A DNA stretch of 6,200 nucleotides. Source: a bacterium (GTDB lineage Bacteria; Omnitrophota; Gorgyraeia; Gygaellales; UBA12090). The translations under genes and the position numbers were made by a program. How positions within the stretch are numbered: position 1 is the first letter of the stretch; each line of letters opens with the position of its first letter. Positions 1 through 5,416 of this stretch are shown piece by piece. The DNA lies in assembly GCA_004299495.1 (NCBI GenBank), contig SCPY01000006.1, positions 1-6,200 on the forward strand, written 5' to 3'. The notes below the pieces were generated by a model. It was given only the letters and a program-made list of their open reading frames with translations. It was not told the origin of the DNA and did no database searches.

Positions 1-232
1 CCTCGGGATGGCCAATAGCGCCTAAGTAAATAGCCGAATACTTCTTTGATTCCTCAATATCCTTGCCTTCTAAGGTTTTGCCGGTTTTAAGATAGCGCTC
101 TCCGCCGAAGTCAAAGATTTTAGTTTCATAGCTAAACTTATAAATCTTTCCGGCTGCCTCTAAAACCTTCAGGCCTTCCCTGATTACCTCTGGCCCGGTC
201 CCATCTCCTGGAATTACAGCGATTTTGTACAT
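1..232 (-). CDS. leuB: 3-isopropylmalate dehydrogenase (LeuB family), N-terminal part, cut by the window edge
   Basis: This is the first 77 residues of a beta-decarboxylating dehydrogenase of the isopropylmalate/isocitrate family, which in the leucine pathway oxidises and decarboxylates 3-isopropylmalate with NAD+ in the cytoplasm. I translated it by hand from the ATG at 230-232; it has no stop before the left edge. The start MYKIAVIPGDG matches the family, with the GDGTGPEV motif at residues 9-16, a DFGGERYLKTG stretch around 41-51, and LGAIGHP at 70-76. A full protein would be about 350-370 residues, so most of it, including the substrate and cofactor sites, is missing. An AAGGAAAG ribosome site lies at 242-249. 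The gene follows leuD by 72 bases. The fragment alone cannot exclude a homoisocitrate or tartrate/malate dehydrogenase, but the leuC-leuD neighbours favour isopropylmalate. Confidence 0.88.
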   Translation of the reverse strand, partial: MYKIAVIPGDGTGPEVIREGLKVLEAAGKIYKFSYETKIFDFGGERYLKTGKTLEGKDIEESKKYSAIYLGAIGHPE

Positions 233-265
233 ATTATTGATCTTTCCTTTTTATGAATAATGTGT

Positions 266-310
266 AGATAAAGCAATCCTTTTGCGCTCGCGCAAAAGGA
301 TTGCTTATCT
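266..310. repeat. Long near-perfect palindrome between leuD and leuB
   Basis: Arms aagcaatccttttgcgc (271-287) and its exact complement (290-306) flank a two-base centre, giving 17 uninterrupted pairs. With base 270 bulged out, four more pairs form (266-269 with 307-310), so the stem reaches about 21 pairs. The inner arm supplies the AA of the leuD TAA stop. In the sense direction no T run follows directly (the next bases are TATCTACACATT), so this is not a classical intrinsic terminator. It could be an mRNA-stabilising hairpin, a Rho- or processing-related structure, or a dispersed palindromic repeat. Only one copy is visible here. Confidence 0.75.
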
Positions 311-787
311 GACTTTTATCCACTGCATCAAGCCTCCCGCCTCTACAATCTTCTGCATAAACTCCGGGAAGGCCTCGGATTTATAGGTTTTACCCTGCGT
401 AAGATTCCTGATTTCTCCCTTCACCAAATCCACTTCTAACTCATCGCCGGAGTTTAACTCTTCGGCTTGCGGTATCTCTAATATAGGAAGGCCGATGTTT
501 ATGGCATTGCGGTAAAAGATACGGGCAAAAGACTTAGCGATTACGCAAGAAACACCCACGCCCTTAATCGCAATGGGCGCATGCTCCCGGCTTGAGCCGC
601 AGCCAAAATTCTTGCCGGCTACAATGATATCTCCCCGAGTAGCCTGTTTGACGAAATCCGGGGCAATAGTTTCCATACATTTCTTGCCCAACTCCACAGA
701 GTCGGTAGTTACCAGATATTTGGCGGCGATAATATCATCCGTATTGATATCATCGCCGAATTTATGAGCTTTGCCTTTTAGAATCAC
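305..787 (-). CDS. leuD: 3-isopropylmalate dehydratase small subunit (LeuD)
   Basis: This is the small swivel-domain subunit of isopropylmalate isomerase. It pairs with LeuC in the cytoplasm to convert 2-isopropylmalate to 3-isopropylmalate. The 160 residues match the short (archaeal/thermophile-type) LeuD length. Visible motifs are FGDDINTDDII at 10-20, the GCGSSREHAP signature at 62-71 and a RIFYRNAINIGLP stretch at 89-101. YLVT at 24-27 lies in the loop that I recall separating isopropylmalate isomerases from homoaconitases, which carry Arg at the third position; Val here favours isopropylmalate. The start is GTG at 785-787, overlapping the leuC TGA stop as GTGA, with a GAGGAAG ribosome site at 792-798. 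This implies translational coupling and balanced subunit amounts. The TAA stop runs into a long palindrome. No truncation or odd residue is seen. Confidence 0.96.
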   Translation of the reverse strand: MILKGKAHKFGDDINTDDIIAAKYLVTTDSVELGKKCMETIAPDFVKQATRGDIIVAGKNFGCGSSREHAPIAIKGVGVSCVIAKSFARIFYRNAINIGLPILEIPQAEELNSGDELEVDLVKGEIRNLTQGKTYKSEAFPEFMQKIVEAGGLMQWIKVR

Positions 788-2088
788 GCTACTTCCTCGG
801 GATGCGCAATCCTCCCCCTTACCGCCGATGCCGCGGCAACCGCGGGGTTAGAAAGATAAATAAAGCTTTTGGGAGAGCCCATCCTGCCGATAAAATTGCG
901 GTTGGTCGTGGCAATAGCCACCTCGCCGTCAGCCAGTATGCCGCAGTGTCCGCCCAGGCAAGGGCCACAGGTAGAGGTAGAAATAATACAGCCGGCCTTA
1001 CTCAACACCTCAATTACTCCTTCCTTGATTGCCTGCCTGTAGATATTCTGGGTTGCCGGAATAATGATTACGCGTAAACCGGATTTTACTTTCTTGCCCT
1101 TCATCACCTTTGCCGCAACCCTTAAATCTGAAATCCTGCCGTTAGTGCAGGAACCGATAACTACCTGGTCAACTTTTACATTTTTGAGGCTGCTTACCGG
1201 CTTGACATTGCTGGGCAGATGGGGACAGGCCACCTGCGGCTCCATTTTAGAAACATCATATTCGTATATCTTCTCATATCTTGCGTCTTTATCGGATATT
1301 AGCAGCTTCGTGCCTGCCTGCCGGACAGGCAGGCGCCTTGCGCCTTGCGCCTTGCGCCTTGTTACCTTCTTGATATATTCTTCTGTGATACTGTCCGGCT
1401 CAATAATCCCGGACTTGCCCCCTGCCTCAATAGCCATATTGCACATCGCGAAACGGCTGTCAATATCCAGCTTTTCAATTACCAGGCCAGAGAATTCCAT
1501 TGCCCTATATAAAGCCCCATCAACCCCAATCTCGCCTATGGTATAAAGAATCAAATCCTTGCCGCCAGCCCATTTATTAAGCTTTCCCTTGTAGATAAAC
1601 TTCAGGGTTTGCGGCACCCTTAACCAAACGCCTCCGGTAATCCAGCTTGCCGCGATGTCCGTTGAGCCCATTCCGGTAGAAAATGCCCCCAATGCCCCAT
1701 AGGTGCAGGTATGGGAATCTGCCCCGATAATCAAATCCGCGGGATGAATCAGGCCCGATTCCGGCAGGAGCGCGTGCTCTATGCCCATCTGGCCTATCTC
1801 AAAGTAGTTCTTGATACCCTGCTCCCGGGAAAAATCCGCCAAAGCCCTGGCCTGATTCGCGCTCCTTAAGTCCTTGGCCGGGGTAAAGTGGTCAGGAACC
1901 AATACCACCTTTTTAACGTCAAAAACCTTCTTCGCTCCCGCCTTCCTGAACTCCTCAATAGCCAGAGGCGCGGTAATATCATTAGCCAGGCTCAAATCTA
2001 CCTTAGCCCAGATAAACTCTCCGGGATGGATATCTTTCTTTTGTCCGGTATGAGCCAATAATATCTTTTCGGTAATTGTATAAGGCAT
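784..2088 (-). CDS. leuC: 3-isopropylmalate dehydratase large subunit (LeuC, [4Fe-4S]), with an in-frame repeat insertion
   Basis: This is the large, iron-sulfur subunit of isopropylmalate isomerase, of the aconitase superfamily. Cluster ligands are Cys314 (GSCTNGR) and Cys374 and Cys377 (STCGPCLGGHCG). DSHTCTYGALGAFSTGMGST at 124-143 and CNMAIEAGGKSGIIEPD at 216-232 are further family signatures. At 434 residues it is about 15 longer than the short-type LeuC/homoaconitase family (about 418-420). The excess sits near residues 246-260 (KAQGARRLPVRQAG), just before KLLISDKDARYEKIYEYDVS, and is encoded by a palindrome plus a heptamer repeat. The ATG at 2086-2088 fits the family N-terminus, but no clear purine-rich ribosome site lies in the 23-base gap from fabF. 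leuD overlaps its stop. Homoaconitase activity cannot be excluded from this subunit alone, but the LeuD loop and leuB argue for leucine synthesis. The insertion lies in a variable inter-motif region, so activity is probably kept. Confidence 0.95.
   Translation of the reverse strand: MPYTITEKILLAHTGQKKDIHPGEFIWAKVDLSLANDITAPLAIEEFRKAGAKKVFDVKKVVLVPDHFTPAKDLRSANQARALADFSREQGIKNYFEIGQMGIEHALLPESGLIHPADLIIGADSHTCTYGALGAFSTGMGSTDIAASWITGGVWLRVPQTLKFIYKGKLNKWAGGKDLILYTIGEIGVDGALYRAMEFSGLVIEKLDIDSRFAMCNMAIEAGGKSGIIEPDSITEEYIKKVTRRKAQGARRLPVRQAGTKLLISDKDARYEKIYEYDVSKMEPQVACPHLPSNVKPVSSLKNVKVDQVVIGSCTNGRISDLRVAAKVMKGKKVKSGLRVIIIPATQNIYRQAIKEGVIEVLSKAGCIISTSTCGPCLGGHCGILADGEVAIATTNRNFIGRMGSPKSFIYLSNPAVAAASAVRGRIAHPEEVA
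792..798 (-). promoter_or_regulatory. Ribosome binding site deciding the GTG start of leuD
   Basis: GAGGAAG on the minus strand lies four bases from the GTG at 785-787 (six from its GAGGA core), inside the end of leuC. It supports GTG as the true leuD start, and the resulting protein begins where LeuD homologues begin. The GTGA overlap suggests that ribosomes ending leuC can restart on leuD. Confidence 0.7.
1312..1334. repeat. Short GC-rich palindromic repeat inside leuC
   Basis: Arms gcctgcctg (1312-1320) and caggcaggc (1326-1334) are exact complements around a five-base centre, ccgga. On the coding strand the element reads in frame as LPVRQAG. It sits where LeuC relatives lack residues, so it looks inserted. 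I recall near-identical elements scattered through genes of uncultivated groundwater bacteria such as Omnitrophota, comparable in concept to Rickettsia palindromic elements. Only one copy is present in this window, so dispersal cannot be shown here. Confidence 0.7.
1333..1360. repeat. Tandem repeat, four exact copies of a 7-base unit, inside leuC
   Basis: The unit gcgcctt is repeated at 1333-1339, 1340-1346, 1347-1353 and 1354-1360, directly abutting the palindrome and sharing its last two bases. On the coding strand it reads aaggcgc repeated and encodes KAQGARR plus flanking residues. Because 7 is not a multiple of 3, gain or loss of one or two copies would shift the leuC frame. The current copy number keeps the frame open. 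Confidence 0.9.
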
Positions 2089-2111
2089 TTCTAAGCAAGG
2101 ATTAGGAAGGG

Positions 2112-3356
2112 TTAACCTTTAAACTTTCTTGCCACTACGGTAGCGTTGTGTCCACCAAAGCCCAGAGAATTAGACATCGCTACCTCTACCTTCATCTTGC
2201 GGGAAACATTAGGCACATAATCAAGGTCACAGTCAGGGTCAGGCACTTCCTGATTTATGGTAGGATGAACTATCGCGTCGCGGATAGAAAGGCACAAGAC
2301 TACAAATTCTATTCCTCCCGCGGCCCCCAGAAGATGGCCGGTCATAGATTTGGTGGAACTAACCGCGAGCTTATAGGCGTGGCTGCCAAAGGCCTTCCTG
2401 ATTGCCAGCGTCTCTATCTTGTCGTTTAAGGCGGTTGATGTACCGTGGGCATTGATATAATCTACTTCTTCCGGTTTTATTCCCGCGTCATTGATGGCCG
2501 CAAGCATTGCCCTTTTAGCTCCGTCTCCGCTTGCGTCAGGCGCGGTCATATGGAAGGCATCGGCAGACATTCCGTAACCGACCATTTCAGCGTATATGCG
2601 GGCGTTTCTTTTTAAGGCATGCTCAAGCTCTTCCAAAACCACCACCCCCGCCCCTTCCGCTATCACAAATCCATCCCGCAGCTTATCAAAGGGCCGGGAG
2701 GCCTTTTCCGGCGCGTCGTTCCTGCGCGAAAGCGCCTTCAGGGCGCAAAATCCCCCTACTCCTAACGCTGTAACGCAACTTTCAGTACCACCGGCAACCA
2801 TCACATCCGCGTCTCCGTATTTGATCACGCGAAAGGCATCGCCAACGGCATGCGAACCGGAAGCGCAGGCAGTAGCCACGCAGGAATTAGGGCCTTTCAG
2901 GCCAAGGCCTATAGAAACATGCCCGGCGGCTTCGTTTACAATCAGCCTGGGAATCATAAAGGGAGACATCTTTTCCGGCCCTTTCTCAAAATAGGAGCGG
3001 CACTCATCCTCCACGCTCCTCAAGCTTCCTATGCCTGAGCCGATTAAAACCCCTATACGGTTTGTATCCTCCCTGTCCAAATCTAAACCCGAATCCCTAA
3101 CTGCCTGCTTGCTCACTGCGACCGCGTAATGAACAAATTTATCTACCCGCTTGATTTCTTTTGAATCCATATACTCAAGCGGATTAAATCCCTTTACCTC
3201 CCCGGCTATTCTGGAATCAAACCTCGTGGCGTCAAAGGAGGTAAGCGGGCCTATGCCGCTTTTACCGGAAAGCAAGGCCTTCCAGAAGGTATTGACATCG
3301 TTACCGACCGGAGAAACCACCCCTAAACCCGTGACTACGACCCTGCGCTTGTTCAT
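2112..3356 (-). CDS. fabF: 3-oxoacyl-[acyl-carrier-protein] synthase II (FabF)
   Basis: This is the condensing enzyme that elongates acyl-ACP with malonyl-ACP in each cycle of type II fatty acid synthesis, acting as a cytoplasmic homodimer. The 414 residues are full length for the family. The Cys-His-His triad is visible as Cys164 (TACASG), His304 (NAHGTST) and His341 (KSMTGHLLGAAG, with Lys336). The gating loop GFGGHN is at 399-404, and RPFDKLRDGFVIAEGAG at 221-237 is the usual central signature. The start MNKRRVVVTGLGVVSPVG is canonical, so the ATG at 3354-3356 is secure. There is, however, no Shine-Dalgarno-like sequence just upstream; instead a GC-rich stem and T run end only a few bases before the start. 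It follows acpP, as in many bacteria, and precedes leuC by 23 bases. FabB is the main alternative name, but the single copy, motif context and length favour FabF. Confidence 0.97.
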   Translation of the reverse strand: MNKRRVVVTGLGVVSPVGNDVNTFWKALLSGKSGIGPLTSFDATRFDSRIAGEVKGFNPLEYMDSKEIKRVDKFVHYAVAVSKQAVRDSGLDLDREDTNRIGVLIGSGIGSLRSVEDECRSYFEKGPEKMSPFMIPRLIVNEAAGHVSIGLGLKGPNSCVATACASGSHAVGDAFRVIKYGDADVMVAGGTESCVTALGVGGFCALKALSRRNDAPEKASRPFDKLRDGFVIAEGAGVVVLEELEHALKRNARIYAEMVGYGMSADAFHMTAPDASGDGAKRAMLAAINDAGIKPEEVDYINAHGTSTALNDKIETLAIRKAFGSHAYKLAVSSTKSMTGHLLGAAGGIEFVVLCLSIRDAIVHPTINQEVPDPDCDLDYVPNVSRKMKVEVAMSNSLGFGGHNATVVARKFKG

Positions 3357-3361
3357 CTTAT

Positions 3362-3401
3362 AAAAAGATTTGCCCCGGCCTATAAAGCTTGAACCGGGGC
3401 A
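3362..3401 (-). terminator. Intrinsic terminator-like stem with T run between acpP and fabF
   Basis: On the minus strand TGCCCCGG (3394-3401 read in reverse complement) pairs with CCGGGGCA (3371-3378), eight mostly GC pairs around a 15-base loop. AATC and five T residues (3362-3366) follow. It lies between the acpP stop and the fabF start with no new promoter that I can recognise. It is best read as a partial terminator that leaves acpP mRNA more abundant than the downstream fabF and leu genes. The 15-base loop and the interval before the T run make it weaker than an ideal terminator. Confidence 0.6.
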
Positions 3402-3427
3402 TTGTAATTCATTGCCAAAGCGGACAA

Positions 3428-3670
3428 CTACTTGCTTGCTCCCGCCTTTTCTTCAATATACTTAACGGCATCTCCTACGGTAGTCATCTTCTCGGCGTCT
3501 TCATCGGGAATTTCAATGCCGAATTCTTCCTCTAAGGCCATTACCAGCTCCACCGTATCCAGAGAATCCGCCCCCAGATCGTCAATAAACGACGCGGCGG
3601 GAGTGACCTCTTCCGGTTTTACCCCTAACTGCTCTGCGATTATAGACTTAACTTTGTCTGCTACAGCCAT
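3428..3670 (-). CDS. acpP: Acyl carrier protein (AcpP)
   Basis: This is the small acidic carrier protein that holds growing acyl chains on a 4'-phosphopantetheine arm and delivers them to the Fab enzymes. The 80-residue product (MAVADKVKSIIAEQLGV onward) matches the family length. The attachment site is Ser36 in the DLGADSLDTVELVMALEEEFG block, and the helix III region IPDEDAEKMTTVGDAVKYI is typical. I chose the ATG at 3668-3670 because a strong AGGAGGA site at 3677-3683 lies six bases ahead. A GTG at 3691 is in frame but would translate through that ribosome site. The gene sits between fabG and fabF, the commonest order. The strong ribosome site and the terminator-like stem just after the gene both fit the high demand for carrier protein. 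Confidence 0.97.
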   Translation of the reverse strand: MAVADKVKSIIAEQLGVKPEEVTPAASFIDDLGADSLDTVELVMALEEEFGIEIPDEDAEKMTTVGDAVKYIEEKAGASK

Positions 3671-3676
3671 TATTTT

Positions 3677-3683
3677 TCCTCCT
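3677..3683 (-). promoter_or_regulatory. Strong ribosome binding site of acpP
   Basis: AGGAGGA on the minus strand lies six bases before the ATG at 3668-3670. It is the best Shine-Dalgarno match in the window. It fixes the acpP start and rules out the upstream in-frame GTG at 3691, which would place this site inside the coding region. Confidence 0.85.
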
Positions 3684-3731
3684 TTTATCACTCAAACGCA
3701 AAATATGAAATGTTTTTACACGCTTTCGCGG

Positions 3732-4475
3732 TTATGCCATAACCATACCGCCATCTATGATAATGGTCTGACCGGTAATATAATCCGACTCATTTGACGC
3801 CAAGAACAAACACAGCTCTGCCACATCCTGAGGCTTACCGAATCTGCCCAGGGGAATCGCCGAACGCATCTTCTCCTGTATCTCTGCCGGAAGCTTGGCG
3901 GTCATCTCAGTCTGGATAAAGCCGGGAGCCACCGCGTTTACGCATATTCCCCGGCTTGCCAGCTCTTTTGCCGTGGTCTTGGTCAACGCGATTATCCCTG
4001 CCTTGGAAGCAGCGTAGTTGGCCTGACCGAAATTACCGATTATGCCAATGATCGAAGCGATATTGACTATTTTGCCTGACTTCGCCTTAAGCATCAGCCG
4101 GGAAACGGCTTTAGTACAGTTAAAAGTACCCTTAAGGTTTACCGCAATCACCAAATCCCAGTCGCTTTCCGCCATCCTCAGCATTAAATTGTCTTTGGTG
4201 ATGCCTGCGTTGTTCACTAATATATCAAGCTTCTGAAATTTGTCAAGAATTTTGTTTACGCTCTCATCCACCTGCTTAGAGTTGGTTACATCTACCTGGG
4301 CGCTCATTGCTTGCACGCCCAAACCCTCAATCTCCTTTTGGGCCTCTGCCGCCGCTTGCGGATTCACATCCCAGATTACGATGTTTGAGCCTTGCCTGGC
4401 AAAACACAAGGCAATCTCCCTGCCAATCCCCCTTGCCCCTCCGGTTACCAGCGCTACTTTATCTTTAAGCCGCAT
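3732..4475 (-). CDS. fabG: 3-oxoacyl-[acyl-carrier-protein] reductase (FabG)
   Basis: This is the NADPH-dependent short-chain dehydrogenase that reduces 3-oxoacyl-ACP to 3-hydroxyacyl-ACP, the first reduction of each elongation cycle. The 247 residues are the usual length. The Rossmann motif TGGARGIG is at 11-18, NNAG at 88-91 and the active-site Asn at 113. The catalytic Ser141, Tyr154 and Lys158 keep the family spacing (S-x12-Y-x3-K). VAPGFIQTEMT and the C-terminal ITGQTIIIDGGMVMA are characteristic of FabG rather than of other reductases. I start it at the ATG at 4473-4475, eight bases after AGAGG. The in-frame GTG at 4484 lies within that ribosome site and is unlikely. The gene follows fabD by 23 bases and precedes acpP by 61 bases. 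No anomalies are seen. Confidence 0.96.
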   Translation of the reverse strand: MRLKDKVALVTGGARGIGREIALCFARQGSNIVIWDVNPQAAAEAQKEIEGLGVQAMSAQVDVTNSKQVDESVNKILDKFQKLDILVNNAGITKDNLMLRMAESDWDLVIAVNLKGTFNCTKAVSRLMLKAKSGKIVNIASIIGIIGNFGQANYAASKAGIIALTKTTAKELASRGICVNAVAPGFIQTEMTAKLPAEIQEKMRSAIPLGRFGKPQDVAELCLFLASNESDYITGQTIIIDGGMVMA

Positions 4476-4483
4476 AATATCCA

Positions 4484-4488
4484 CCTCT
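4484..4488 (-). promoter_or_regulatory. Ribosome binding site deciding the fabG start
   Basis: AGAGG on the minus strand lies eight bases before the ATG at 4473-4475. It overlaps the in-frame GTG at 4482-4484, so that GTG cannot use it. This supports the 247-residue product over a 250-residue one. Confidence 0.7.
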
Positions 4489-4498
4489 TTAAACTGAT

Positions 4499-5416
4499 TC
4501 AGGATTTGAAATTGTCTATTTCTTCCCTTTTACCTATATTTATCACCTGGGCGCCCGGGTCAATCTTTCTAAGCAGGCCCTTTAAGACGCTTCCCGGGCC
4601 GATTTCATAGAAAGTTTTGACTCCTTGGCCTATAATGAACCTTACCGAATCCTCCCAGCGCACCGGGCTGTAAATCTGCTTAACCATATTCTCGCGAATT
4701 TCTAAAGGGTTTTGTAAGGGCCCGGCGGTGACATTGCTTACCAGGGGAATAGCCGCGTCTTTTAAGCGCGTATTCTGGGAAAAAACCCTAAACTCCTCAG
4801 CTGCCTCCCGCATAAGGCCGGAATGAAACGCCCCCGACACCTCTAAATCCAGCACCCTCTTGGCGCCCTTTTCCTCTGCCAGGCCCTTAGCTTTATCCAC
4901 AGCCAAAGCCGTTCCGGTAATCACAATCTGGCCCGGACAGTTAAGATTGGCTATCTCAGCCTGGCTCTCGCGGCAAATCTCCTGCACAAGGCTTCTTTCT
5001 AACCCTAACACCGCGCACATCTTTCCCTGGTGTTTCTTAGCCGCCTCTTCCATCAACATTGCCCTTTTCCATACTAAGCGCAGGCCATCCTCAAAACTCA
5101 ATACTCCGCAGGCAATAAGCGCCGAATATTCTCCCAAACTTAAACCGGCGGCAAAACTGGCGACCGGCGACTGATGATTAATAACTGCCTTAAGCGCTTC
5201 CAATGCCGCGATACTCGCCGTAAGTACTGCCGGCTGGCAGTTTTGCGTCCTGGTCAGTTCCGTAAGCGGCCCATCAAAGCAAAGCCTGGAGAGGGAAAAA
5301 CCTACTATGCTGTCCGCTTTATCAAAGACCGCTCTTGCCGCGGGATATGCCTCATACAAATCCTTGCCCATTCCCGCGTATTGGGAACCCTGGCCGGGAA
5401 AAAGGAAAGCTACCAT
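4499..5416 (-). CDS. fabD: Malonyl-CoA:ACP transacylase (FabD)
   Basis: This enzyme moves the malonyl group from CoA to acyl carrier protein, supplying the extender unit for FabH and FabF. The 305 residues match the family. GQGSQ is at 8-12, the nucleophile Ser93 in GLSLGEYSAL, the malonate-binding Arg at 118, the catalytic His198 in GAFHSGLM, Asn228 in SNV, Gln247 in KQIYSPVRW, and the C-terminal EIGPGSVLKGLL block at 271-282. One oddity is that the elbow reads GLSLG, where Escherichia coli and Bacillus FabD have GHSLG; I recall Leu at this site in some other phyla, so activity is probably retained. The ATG at 5414-5416 overlaps the end of fabH by seven bases (ATGGTAG), with no strong ribosome site, so translation is probably coupled to fabH. 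The MVAFLFPGQGSQ start is canonical. Confidence 0.96.
   Translation of the reverse strand: MVAFLFPGQGSQYAGMGKDLYEAYPAARAVFDKADSIVGFSLSRLCFDGPLTELTRTQNCQPAVLTASIAALEALKAVINHQSPVASFAAGLSLGEYSALIACGVLSFEDGLRLVWKRAMLMEEAAKKHQGKMCAVLGLERSLVQEICRESQAEIANLNCPGQIVITGTALAVDKAKGLAEEKGAKRVLDLEVSGAFHSGLMREAAEEFRVFSQNTRLKDAAIPLVSNVTAGPLQNPLEIRENMVKQIYSPVRWEDSVRFIIGQGVKTFYEIGPGSVLKGLLRKIDPGAQVINIGKREEIDNFKS

Noticed and set aside
233..306. A promoter for leuB (TTGCTT and TAAAAA, 17 bases apart)
   Set aside because: The first hexamer matches the consensus at only three positions and is part of the palindrome arm; an operon explanation is sufficient.
266..310. Calling the leuD-leuB palindrome a classical Rho-independent terminator
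   Set aside because: No T run follows the stem on the sense strand, and leuB with its own ribosome site begins soon after, so transcription probably continues.
1064..1546. A 160-codon open frame on the plus strand opposite leuC, and several shorter plus-strand frames elsewhere
   Set aside because: They lie entirely antisense to well-supported genes, resemble no family I know, have no good ribosome sites, and arise from the codon bias of the minus-strand genes.
305..2088. Reading the leuC-leuD pair as homoaconitase for lysine synthesis
   Set aside because: The families overlap in sequence, but the LeuD loop reads YLVT rather than the Arg-containing form I recall for homoaconitase, and no other lysine-pathway gene is visible.
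3671..3691. An N-terminal extension of acpP from a GTG at 3691 (seven extra residues)
   Set aside because: The extension would be translated through the strong AGGAGGA site that serves the ATG at 3668-3670, and acyl carrier proteins begin at that ATG.
3671..3731. A separate promoter for acpP in the AT-rich 61-base gap after fabG
   Set aside because: AT-rich hexamers occur, but no pair with convincing -35 and -10 matches at proper spacing. The tiny cgc-gaaa-gcg hairpin at 3721-3730 has only three pairs.
4476..4484. A GTG start for fabG three codons upstream
   Set aside because: It lies inside the ribosome site for the ATG at 4473-4475, and homologues start at the latter.
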